Positions 46,087-57,200 of a stretch of DNA of 64,000 nucleotides are shown one piece after another. Origin of the DNA: Saccoglossus kowalevskii (lineage: Eukaryota; Hemichordata; Enteropneusta; Harrimaniidae). A program made the translations under genes and the position numbers. The notes under the pieces were generated by a model. That model saw only the letters and a program-made list of their open reading frames with translations, made no database searches and was not told where the DNA came from. The stretch is taken from the NCBI RefSeq assembly GCF_000003605.2, contig NW_003108087.1, positions 620,173-684,172 of the forward strand, written 5' to 3'. Position 1 is the first letter of the stretch, and every line of letters begins with the position of its first letter.

Positions 46087-49000
46087 GTAAGCGCTCGAGC
46101 GTTGGTGTTGTTCTCCCCGTTGACGCACATGTGTGATCCACGCTCACAGAATGCTTTATTGCGTAGCTTAACGGTCAGGTGCGGTGATAATCCTTTGAAA
46201 TCGTTCGTTTATTCGTGAATTCGAAGACGCCCCTCACATGGTTGTAAATAGTCTCGCGAGGAGACAAATACTAATATATGCTACTATTATTATTGTCTTC
46301 ATAAATATTATACTTAACGGTTCGATGGTACTGCCCAACCATGGATAGCATATATTGAACTAGTATCGTATTTGTTGTCATCACACGGAGCTGCCAACAT
46401 ACCCTCCCTTAATTTTCTTCTCACTGTTCACTGATCGGATCTTGTAACAACACATTCCGTCATGGCCCACTGGGAAATAGATTATACATTTATAAACAGG
46501 TATGTAGGGTAAAAAGAAGAAAATAAAACGTGTATAAATGTTCGTGTATGCATAATTTCTGTGATACAACTTGAAGACTAATTTACCGGCCAACCTAAGT
46601 TAAACGGGATGGGGTGTGATTTTTTCAGGGGAAAACGTAATGGCGGATAGAAATAATATTTTGTCTACAAAAACGACGCAGTTAATATTATATTTTTCCG
46701 TATGAGTTTTACAGTTTACTGTGTAGCATGCGCCTTCATTGTCAAGGTTTAGGTCAAACAGAAGTGTTAATTCGTAGTGTGGAGGGTTCCCTGTAACAGC
46801 CTTCAGTTATGTGTAAAATAGCCCTGTATTTATATTTTTGAAGCAAATGCCTGTATCGTAAGTATTAATATCATATATAAGCGTACACTGTTTTATATAC
46901 AAGTAAACATAACTGACTGTTGGTAGGAATTCGCCATGTGATTAAATATCATCTTGCCCATCTGCAGAAGATGGTTCATAACAGGAATTCCACACTGATG
47001 TTAATTATTAAAAAGGCATACTTGTTAATTGTGAAAACCATTAATATTATAAAAAAATACTCTAAAAATCTATTGACTTTTCGCAACACAATTCTACCAA
47101 CATCCGTGGTAGCCTGATCTCAAAACAATTATCATCATGGAAAGAAAATATTGCTGTTTTTTCGGGGGGGGGGTATTTTTTTAAAGTTGTAAACCACGCA
47201 CATGTATACGGTGTGTTCACCTCCTCACAGCATGTGATAGCTATTAACTGAATGATTCCCAAGTCAAGATTGGCATCGCTCATTATCATTTTAGGGGGTG
47301 TCGTGTATGATATATACAGGCGTTTGAAACCAATCCTCTACAATTATGTTCAAATCTATATTTGGTTAATTATTGTCAGACTGATAAATATTTTTCGTTT
47401 AAACTATTAAGGTGGCCTAATTTAGCTAATTATTCATATATTATTTGTTTAATATTGAATAGTACTAGGTGATATTTAGAATATTGATATTCTTAATTGT
47501 ATTTTGAAATTTCATTCAATTTATTTGGTTATTTTCCAGAAATAATGATTTTTGGTTGAGATGATATTACTCAACTCGATCATGCATGTGTCCATATAGT
47601 CTATGATGTGTTCGTTCGTAGATAACTTTAATTGCTCTCTCGCATTGACCCTTGACCCCACACAACTTACAAGTTTCTTCGTGTCCGTCATTCATGGAAT
47701 AGAATCAATTTGCTTGAGGATTATAAGATCGGGTTGAAGGGCGAATCTTGATAATGTTGCTGGCTGTCACGCTCAGCTGTCGATATAGTGAGCAATGGTA
47801 GCCTTATTGCCATGTAATCTGACTGCCCTATCTGACGTTTTGTTGTTAGGGGAATTGGTGGAATTCCCCCTAGAAGAAAACAATGGAGTTTAGAACACAT
47901 CCCCCGATGAGATCACCAATTATGAACTGCATTATCATCTTTATATACGCTATCGAGTTAAAACGTCCGGGCCCAGGATTCTCAACACACTGTATGAGGC
48001 ATATATATGTAATATAGTCCTCGTAAATCCATCCCACATAGCCTCCCAGCCGTATTTTGCGTTGTTCTCTCGTTATCAATTTACCTACTTCTTCAAATTT
48101 TATTTGTTATTACGCAAATGACTAGTTGGTGACTAGAAGCAATAAATATGGTTATTGTGAACGCTGGGTGTCGTGGAGGCCTGGTGGCAAGGTGACAGGT
48201 CATCGCGACTTGTGGTCCTCAGTCTGATCATTTAAAAACGATCTTACAACTGCAGTGAGCGCTTGTTCTGTGTAGCACTTCTGGACTTAGTGATGTGTAT
48301 TTTAGATATGGTTGTATTTGTATGGGGGTTGGGCAGAGAGCTGACTTATCGGTCAAATCCCTGCACTACATAAATATTCGTATCTTCGAATCGTTTTATA
48401 ATGAGGTCCAAACGTGCATTTCGGGGTCTTTTTGGACACAGTTGTACAAATAATTTGTCAACTGCTGTTTGCTTTTCCGGAAGAGCCCCAAATGTTCTGA
48501 CTGCATGTATGCATACATACACACACATACACACTGCACAGAGCAGTGTCCCCTACAATTCGCTAAAGATGGTTATGCATACACTGGGCGACAGCTGACG
48601 GTGAAGGAAGGTCAACTTAGAGCGACCCTCTCCGCTAATCGCACTGTTTGCCGTGAAAAGGTTTGACGAAAATACTGTTTGCTACCTGGGGCAGAATTTA
48701 CTATTACTACACACAGCACCAGCTGAGCTTTTTAGATTTTACTTTTTAGCTAACGTTATGCTCGCCAGTTTTCTACACTTAGCAACCCATTGTCACCACA
48801 CTTGAGAACGTTTTTCGTTTATTTGCACTAACTGCCCTTCACTGGCAATACGACGTACTCCAAGTGTGATGTTTTTTTGTTGATTACCCGTGCAAACTTA
48901 TTTCTGCAAACTGAGCTTAGGTTACCCCCACGTGCTTGGCGAGGCTAACGAGGTGGAAAAACACACCTGAATCTCTTCGCCAACAGCTTTCCATAAACGT

Positions 49001-49676
49001 CCAACAAGTAAATGGTTTTTAAAATGGCCTCCAACTTGTCAAGAGTTTGTCTGATTTTCGTAAACACGATAGGCAACACGTGTTATAACGGCATACACAT
49101 ACAAGTGCAGAGTAGGTGACTGTATGTTTATTACACGTCTCAACTTTCCCCCAATGTCCCCTGTGCTACGCCGGTCTAATTCGACCACTCACTGCACTCC
49201 AAATGTGTGTTTTATAACCAGGTGTTCCATTTCAAGCAAAGCGACGTATTTAAAAGACACACTCAGTTCAACGAGGGGGGTGTTCCTTTTAAGTCGCCCG
49301 GGTTGACACCGTAGATGTTTTGTAATTTTATTTTAGTATTGAAAATCAAGGCATAGTTATTTAACGATGAACATTTATCCAGTCCAGCTAAACTTTATTA
49401 TGTGGCAAATACTTATAATACCTTTGTTATAATTATCACAGCTATTGAGTTGACTGTTTCAAACTCGTTTTGTTTTTAATTTATCAGAGTGGATCTTGTA
49501 TCGATCGCAATATCGACAATTGCATTCATTTGAGTTTTGAATAACTCTCCAAAACGATCATGTTTGTTGATTATGCTGGGGGTGTTGTCAACTGAGACGC
49601 TGCAATTGTGATTCGTTATGAAATGAAATTATAACATTCGCTTGTGTAATTTTATTGCGATCTCGATTCTTTATAG
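46087..49676 (+). other. isl intron 4
   Basis: 3,590 bp, GT-AG, phase 0, the longest intron within the coding region. Contains a G10 run (47164-47173) and a short CA-rich stretch near 48512-48535. Reading through the exon 4 donor would add an unrelated tail ending at 46218, so retention would truncate the protein. Confidence 0.93.
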
Positions 49677-49862
49677 AATAACCAACGGGTGCAAGGTTTC
49701 CAGGGTGTTCCGATGGTAGCATCAAGCCCGGTGCGGCACGAGGGTAACATGCAGGCGAATCCAGTGGAAGTTACCAGTTACCAACAACAACCACCCGCAT
49801 GGCAAGCGCTTAGTGATTTCGCATTGAAAAGTGATATAGAACAACCGGCGTTTCAACAGTTG
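49677..49862 (+). CDS. isl: isl coding exon 5: LHX3-binding region
   Basis: Acceptor TTTATAG, donor GTAAGT, phase 0 at both ends. Encodes residues 257-318. [20 protein letters not shown] matches the ISL1 segment that binds LHX3 LIM domains in motor-neuron complexes ([20 protein letters not shown]), and [18 protein letters not shown] matches the conserved C-terminal motif. The exon boundary after AFQQL is the same as in vertebrate ISL1. Confidence 0.96.
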
Positions 49863-52072
49863 GTAAGTTTACGTCAATTTTATCAAGAAATCGCTGAATT
49901 ATTTTGAATGACCAGTAAATCCACTGGCCACAAGTTATGCTACTTACTTGCCGGAGTAGTAATGTATTAGGCAAAGTATGTCCTTCCAAAATTAGAGACG
50001 CAAACTATCCCTATTATTATTGTTATTAAATCAACGCGTGTACGATGCGATAGCACCTTTTATGGCTTTGAGATTAAACACATTATATAAATTTCGAAAT
50101 CATCAAATCGCACACAGATTTCTCAGACACGTATAAAGCACGTAAGCCCATACAATTCTACTATGCTTGGATAAAAACATTTGACTGTCATTCTATCGGC
50201 GCCATATTCCAGTTCATCTCGTATAAGCCGCATTTTCAACGCAAAACCCTAAGACTGGTTTTGTCACACAATACCAAAACATTTCGAGCCAGGAGAAGAA
50301 CTAATCCGAAATTGATAAAAATTACACTCCGGTAAACTCTCAAGCTTCTTGCTCGTTTTTTCCAATCATCCCCCTTTGCAGACGATTATACGGTGTCACC
50401 CTAATTCAGTTATTACATAGAACGCACAATAGATGTACTTAGATCTAGAATGCTTGGCGCTTGATGATATTTAACAAATTCCGGAATATCCCTTTCCTAG
50501 CATACATCGCGTTTTATATAGGCGCAAATCCGTTTAAAATCATAGAGAAAACTTTAATTTCCAGCAACGTACTGATCGCCCCTTGGTTGGGAGAAATTAT
50601 CTCTACTAAGCTCTTGCAAGCCGGCTCGGGGTATTAGTGAATACTATCTGCAGCAGATATAGCGGAGATTGCTAAAAACTTGGCGCGAATAGTGATTAAG
50701 CCTATTATATGTTTGCTAGACGTGATTGGAAGAAATAACAGCTTCTCGGAGACCTACAATTGGGGGGATGATTGGTTAAATATGTTTTAGAATGGAGTGA
50801 ATGTCATCTGCTAGGAACTTCCTGTTGGTCGAAAACGCAAATAACCAGTTGAAATCCACGTGTTTCATTTATATAATAGTGTATCTAAAAATGAACAACC
50901 TAGATCTTATTTTGAAGTTTTAATCTTTTTTGGCGAATACAAATTCAGTCTTGTTGTGGCGTCTCGCTTATGTCTTATTTAGTTTTACTTCTACACACTA
51001 CACACAGTGTGTTCCAGTGCCCTGAGGGGTTTGACGAATACACTGACCATGGTCATCTGAGTTTTCCGGCCGCTGTATTTATCATATACCACACTGATGA
51101 TTGATTCCGAATCGTCACTCTAATAATAATTTTGTATTGAACAATTTTAAATGTTGTATAATATATTTCGAGTAAGAATATTAATAATATGTCACTATTA
51201 ATATTTTTCTCACTGGCGAGTCCATGATATTATACAACCATTATTGTAATACAAGAGTAGAACTTATTGTATTCATGATTGTTTCGGACTTATTTTTATG
51301 TAAAAAAAAATTGTTTTGTTTTTTTAATTCAAATCATCTGTCTACCAGAAAATGCGACGTTCCTTTCCCCTGGCAACTTGAAAACAAACTCCAATTCAAA
51401 TAAATATAAAAACCCGCCATTTTGATGCTGTGGTTTTCCGGCAACATCTTTGGAAATTTCCAGTTAGAGCGTATTTCCCTGTGGTTTTCTTTTCCTTATT
51501 CCCAACATTCAGTGGTTTTCCTCTAGTTCCCAAACCACACTACTGACAGAGCGTGGCATGGAATACAAAATCCGCCAAGCATTATCGCAAGATAATGACC
51601 GGGATTCTAGCAATGAGGATAAAAACCCCAAGTGACTTGACACAAATTACAAGTTTGTATTTCCTCCCACGAACAGTGTTACTTGTTTATGATGTTATTT
51701 TTTTAATTTCGTTCCTCGTGTGCACATTATTTACATTTGTCATGTGTATCACGTGAGTCCAATTAAAAAGTATGCAATATATCGAAACATCCCCCTGCCA
51801 TCCTCGAACTTCAGTCAACTTAACACTGAGCAGACATGGTGTATATGCGTAGGATGGGAGACCGATTTTCTGTGGGAACCTGTCTGTTGGAAAATGTGAC
51901 TCTCTGTAGAGTTAAAGGTTATTCTATATACGGACGCAAGTAGGCGTGCATCGATTTTTTACGAGAACTAATCGTTCATGACGAAGCCGCTGCAATAACG
52001 CGGCTCTGGGGCTGTAATATTGGATTGTTATCTTGACTAAAATCTATTAACATTTTATTTTGGTATTTGCAG
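49863..52072 (+). other. isl intron 5
   Basis: 2,210 bp, GT-AG, phase 0. Holds the 5S-like relic at about 51800-51900. A 67-codon frame at 51553-51756 with a hydrophobic C-terminal half has no support. Confidence 0.93.
51800..51900 (+). repeat. 5S rRNA-like relic, probable 5S-derived SINE head
   Basis: GGATGGGAGACCG (51852-51864) is an exact 13-base match to the box C region of animal 5S rRNA genes. Around it CTGAGCAG and ATGGTGTA precede, and TGTGGGAACC follows, in the order of 5S rRNA AAGCAGG, CTGGTTAG and TGGGAATACC. Much of the 5S molecule is missing or diverged, so it is not a 5S gene. The next 17 bases, CCTGTCTGTTGGAAAAT (51879-51895), recur at 54876-54892, as expected for the body of a dispersed element. 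Confidence 0.45.
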
Positions 52073-52201
52073 GTGAATTTCTCTGAACAAAATCCACAAG
52101 GACCAAATCATGAGAATACTCTTACACCCCCACCCGAGGACTCCTTGTCTAGCATGGAGGGGAACCCCCCTCCACAAACTGTTTCTGCGGGGAGCGATTG
52201 A
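52073..52201 (+). CDS. isl: isl coding exon 6: C-terminus and stop
   Basis: Acceptor TATTTGCAG. Begins VNFSEQNPQG, matching VNFSEGG at the start of the last ISL1 exon. Continues as a Pro/Ser-rich tail (TPPPEDSLSSMEGNPPP) to TGA at 52199-52201. The six exons total 1,083 nt including the stop, 360 residues; vertebrate ISL1 has 349. A candidate polyadenylation signal ATTAAA lies at 52432-52437. Confidence 0.93.
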   Translation: MNFSEQNPQGPNHENTLTPPPEDSLSSMEGNPPPQTVSAGSD

Positions 52202-54032
52202 CAACCACCTTGCTCTGTGGGATTAAGTGTGCCATGCTACCACTCTCCGCGTCTCGTGAAAGGAATTAGCTGAAATGCAATGCATTCACCATACCGTACT
52301 TCAATGCCGGACTTGGGAAATTCGCCGCCCGTCTGCTCGTCGCCAATGGACCATAACTCGCCAGAACTGCCAGGACGTAAGCTGGGACTTTTCTCATTTT
52401 AACACAACATCTTTATAACACATTATTTTTCATTAAAAAAAAACTCCCACATGTTAACGTTGGTGATAAGCGACAATAAGGACGATGACGCGAAAGCAGG
52501 TCGGGTCTGACGGTTTTAGAAGCAACTGAGCCTTTTATACCCCTTCAATGACAAAGGGTTCTCTGAGGAACGCATTTTATTGCTACCATCTATCGCAAGA
52601 AATCACGATCCGGAATCACATGGATAGAACGCATTTAACCCTGGGTGCGACTATAAACCCAGCTTGGTGGTGTCAATTAGACATCTGGGGTTGGGAAGAT
52701 TCCATTTAATAGTATGTACTGTAGAGTTAGTGGTTATATCCAACGAGTATACTGGCAACTGGAGGCCAGACAAAAATCGACTTCTGAAACTGTCCTGCCA
52801 GTTTCCAAAACCCAATGGCTCATCCATTCTACATCGTGGTGGTTCGGGGAGGCAATCCATCACTGTATTTACTCTCTGTGTTTGGGCTGTCTTTGCATGC
52901 CTGTATGACCGACAACGTCCCAAACAACCTCAGACGAACAAAGTATATATAAAATGTCGGAATACTAACAAGCTATGGTGTAACTGAAAACCCGTAGTGA
53001 TATTAGTAGACCATAGACTAGGAGGCCTCGAGGCGCAGGCAGCCACATTGGTAGGTGGACAACCGTTTATGTGACTGAAAAGGAAAGTGGGAAAATAATT
53101 TAGTAGCGATATATCCAGTGTTTGCGTTCATCCAAATGCAATATTTAGAATGAAAATAGGAAGACAAACAAAACTTGATGCAAACTGCTGGTATATCAAT
53201 ATTGGTGTTCTGCCCTTTACCTGGAATGGACTGCCCTGAGGACTCGGTTTTATCGAATTTTCTCAGCGTTTTGCAACTATATTGTCCCTATTCTTTGAAA
53301 TTTGGAATCGCACAACCAACTAGTTACTGTTACATTTTATATTATTTATAATATGGACACGTCACAGAGAGACGCTTATTGTGGCAGTGCTGTTATATTT
53401 TATTCAAAAAACCACTGCACCGGACGTAAGACATGTTTAGATGATGAAAGTTACGTTTTTTTATATAAAACTATTAACTCACTTTGGGTGGGGTGAGAAA
53501 CATTGAGGCAGATGATACAAGAATGTAACAACTCTTTTTGTAATGAAGATAATAATTATCAGGAGCAATCTTCTCCAACCTTTAAAAATAAATACAAATA
53601 TATTGTGAAACCGGAATACGACGAAGTGTGGTCTTATTTTTTTGTCTCAACATGGTTACTTGTTTTGCTTGTTTTGGGTAGTCGTTCGTTCATTAAAGAC
53701 GACTGTCCAAAGTCTTTTCATAGCGTCACTATGTAATTAAGCCTACCAGTACAAGAATAATTGCATCGATTGCTCATCGCTTTCATGCCATTCCAGCTCT
53801 TTTTCAACTCTGTTACCCACATTGTTTTAACATTTATCGTTAATTGGCCGTTGTTTAACAATTTTAGAATCGTCGATAAAACAAACTTCATCACGGCGTT
53901 TGTGTTCGAGTACCATATGCCATTGCTAAAGTAGTTTTACTTACTGATTCCCCGCATTTTTATTCATATAATTGAAATTAATTGACCCAATTTATATGAA
54001 TTTTTCTTTTAGTTACGTTTTCTTTACAAACG
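52202..54032. other. isl 3' UTR and downstream sequence
   Basis: The 3' UTR probably ends after ATTAAA (52432-52437) or after a later AATAAA (53587-53592). Two + frames (53302-53496 and 53503-53736) end in unrecognised peptides, the second with one hydrophobic stretch. Neither has support as a gene. Confidence 0.45.
52280..52396 (+). CDS. Ser/Pro-rich ORF just past the isl stop
   Basis: ATG at 52280 opens a 38-codon frame (MHSPYRTSMPDLGNSPPVCS ... ELPG) to TAA at 52394-52396. A good donor-like GTAAGC begins at 52377, which would end a 97-nt coding exon in phase 1. The frame is the same as isl exon 6 but separated from it by two TGA codons. The words MPDLGNS...SSP weakly recall the vertebrate ISL1 end LPDTPNS...ASP. 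No acceptor allows it to be spliced in frame from isl exon 5. It may be a relic of an older C-terminus, a first exon of an unseen gene, or 3' UTR. Confidence 0.2.
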
Positions 54033-54221
54033 CTAGTTTTGCCAGATACATGTACCATTTTCTCCTTGCCGCCAAGGTTTGACAATTGCAGGCTGACCTA
54101 TAATCAGTTGCAGTTGGGCGTCTAACTGTCTTCCCGTCTGGCCCATTTCAAAGACGGCTGAAATTAGTCGGGAAACGTCAGTTTCTGAAAGCTCCTGAAT
54201 ACTCATTTTTAAGTTGTGCAT
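54033..54221 (-). CDS. Unidentified protein-like ORF or exon, minus strand
   Basis: Open from ATG 54221 (a second ATG at 54206 starts MSIQELSETDVSRLISAVFE) to TAG. The rest reads MGQTGRQLDAQLQLIIGQPA, then a Trp-containing IVKPW motif. It looks like a folded helical domain: amphipathic, no low complexity, a natural mix of residues, and TTTCAG/ATTCAG acceptor-like words near its start. I do not recognise the family. It may be an exon of a gene transcribed toward isl, a small gene, or a decayed coding piece of a transposon. Confidence 0.38.
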   Translation of the reverse strand: MHNLKMSIQELSETDVSRLISAVFEMGQTGRQLDAQLQLIIGQPAIVKPWRQGENGTCIWQN

Positions 54222-57200
54222 TTTTTTTTCTTTCCGACGCCTGATTCGACTTTGTCGAATTGCTTGTCGGAGTCACACTATTCAGCACGAATTGTATAGG
54301 TAATTAACTGCACCCGCTCCGCCCTTATTTTCTTGCCAAATCCCTCCAACTTGTTTAATGTTTAGTCCGATGTCTCGTTGAAAGGCATCGAGACCTTCGC
54401 GTCGATAGCGTGAGACTTAATTAGATTGTTAATGAGCGGTAATATATACAATTGGACAATAGCTGCTAATTGGCGAGCGTGTCGTCACTGACCAAACAAA
54501 ACTACCGCCCACACATCTAACCATACGGTCAAGAGCGACTATCTGGTCGGCTATTATCGTCTCTTAGCTCAATAGAATAGGTAAAATACGAGGGACACTT
54601 TTCCCCTGAGAAGAATGCCGTCCTATTATTATCCCGTAATTATAAAAGTTGCACCCAAGACTGGGGCCGTAAACAGTCCTGTCGCTGGGAATGGTCACTG
54701 GGGCATGCCACGTAGTTAGTATTCTGTTTGGGTGTTGAATTTCCCCAGTTGTGTTGGTGGTCTCTGTGACTGACATTTAGCTTATACTGGTCTATGTGAC
54801 ATATTCTCGACGAGATTCCCTACAAGTCACAGCACACCAACGTCTCACTATGATTGTGGCCAAATATCGAGTGTGCCTGTCTGTTGGAAAATTTAGTGTT
54901 CGGCGTATTGCTCGGCAATATATGAGATAGATTGGTCACTCCAGGCGGCCACTCCCCGCAAATTTACACCTCAAATGAAGCTCTCTGTGCGGCATGTTAT
55001 ACTAGTCTTCCAAAAACTTTAACCTGCTGTGCGTATTGTAAAACACCTTTGTCTCGACGAGTGGAAAACTCTGTACGTGAATAAGGAAAGGGTCTCTTTG
55101 ATCGCTTCTACTTCTGATTGATCTTATTATACCCCCAAAGATTGATTCACATATCTCTATTCATGCCGTGTTTGTCGGCTTTTTACCCTTTCAAAAGATT
55201 CTACCTGAACAGTGTTGCAAACCCCCTTATCACCAAACCGAGGCAGTCAGTCAGAAAAACGGCGTTTTTTGTATGTGCATAGTTCGATCGTTTGACAGGG
55301 ACCGGTAGGAGAAAGCATTGGGTAATCCAATACGGGTTTTATCTCCACTGCTGTACATGTTGTTCATTGTAGTGTTAGAACCGCCGCGATTCATTCCCCA
55401 AATGATACTGTACCCCCAGAATGTCTGAAGTTGGTGTCTGCCAGTGCTTTGTTTCGTTTAGCTTTCACAATTCTCCAATCTCAGGACTAAAATAAACAGA
55501 TAACAAAAACGAGAATTTCGCATTATTTATCACCAACGTTGTATTAAGTAAAACTAAAAGTGTCCATTTTTATTTATACCGTACACCATTACCCTTAATT
55601 TCCTTTTCCATTACCAAATATGGGGGGAGGAGCCAAGCATAATCAAATTAGAACTCCGGCAAAATATTGCTTCTCCCATAAGCATGTTTTACTCAACATC
55701 TGAACCCAGTTATAGTAGCTTTTATGACAACTTCCATTGTGTCCATCGAAACCATGGAAACGAGACGTAAAAGCCCACTAGTAGATAATTCATTTTTGCT
55801 CATTTTTCTATATGTCAGAATTTGTCATGAATGTGTTTCAACTTAACATGGTTCAAAGTGATAACAGAAAACATGGAACGCAAACAAAATGTAATCGACA
55901 ATAGATGACGGGGGACAATCACCAAAGGGCCAATATGCTTTTATATTAATTTTCATAAGTGTCTAAATTACGCCAACAGTACGTGCTGACAGAGCCTCAT
56001 TCACAAAGCCAGAGTTATTGTGTGTTATAATTCGGTAAATGGTATCACCATAAAATAAAATGAAAAAGAAAATCTTTGCTGGCATGGTTGTATGTAATGA
56101 AAGAAGGTCAATTTTAATTTGACCGCGAGTTTCTGTTTTCCGCCTTTCTGCTGAATCAATATCCAAATTTGTTTGTATTTAACTTTCACAGACACGCGCT
56201 GAATTGATATTCCATCGTTTAGCTCAATATCTAGCGTTATATTTCAAGTAAGAATTTCAATGTTATGTTTCATTATCGGATTAGTGTCAAACGAATATAT
56301 TTTTTTCTGTGATAATAGTAATCTAAGCAATTCGAGTCACTGCATAGTTTCAGTTATCCCTATCTTACTTTTGACTGATTAGTGCGTCAGAAAAACACAC
56401 TTCTGGAATCTATGTTAGCAATTTATGCACATAGGTTGTTCTCGGCCTCTGAGACTGGGTATTTTTGGCAAGAGAACCAGACATGACGGAGCGCAGTAAA
56501 CTCCCCTGTGACAATTGGAACGCACGCACACGCTCTGAGAATGGCGCGGTGATAAAGGCAATTGTTCGGAGATCTGTGATTTGCCCCGACTTCAAGTTGC
56601 CCATGGCTAACTAACGATTCTTTCTATTATGTTAGATTGAATTATATGTAATTTTAACTCAAAAGAGAACCAATATTAAACTTTCCAGCTACTTGACTGT
56701 TTTTTTTTTTTTTGCCATTCACTGATCGATATCGTCAAGTAAATTGTTGCTTAGTGATGGATTGATGATATGATGCGGCATTATATCAACACGATTTAGT
56801 TATAACCGAAATTCACGTATTGTGAACTCAAAGTAGCATTTTGAGCAAACATACCTGTTTCCATGCAGTTTATGTTTTTGTATTTATTTTTTATAAATGT
56901 AATGAAATTGTCCTACTTTCTGTGAGCAACGTTTGCAGAACCAAATAACAAAACAGAAACTGAAAGATTAATAACGGTATACGTTCGACAATATAGATTT
57001 GTGTTGTGCTCGTCTCATTCAGTCTATGAGTTGCTAGTCACGTGACTAAATGTCAAAGTTTAGTGGGAAATAGAGAAATTTGTTTCATTTCCCGCGTAAA
57101 ATATATTTTGGGTTATGTTTTTTTAAAGGAATAATCGTTATAGACGTTATCGTGGATATCAGTGTTCGAAAGAAGTTAATTATACGAGAATTGTAGAAAG

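Noticed and set aside
51800-51900. A functional 5S rRNA gene
   Set aside because: Only the box C region is exact; most of the molecule is missing or diverged.
52073-52396. Stop-codon read-through from isl into the downstream Ser/Pro-rich frame
   Set aside because: Two in-frame TGA codons would have to be passed, and the first (TGA-CAA) lacks the usual CUA read-through context.
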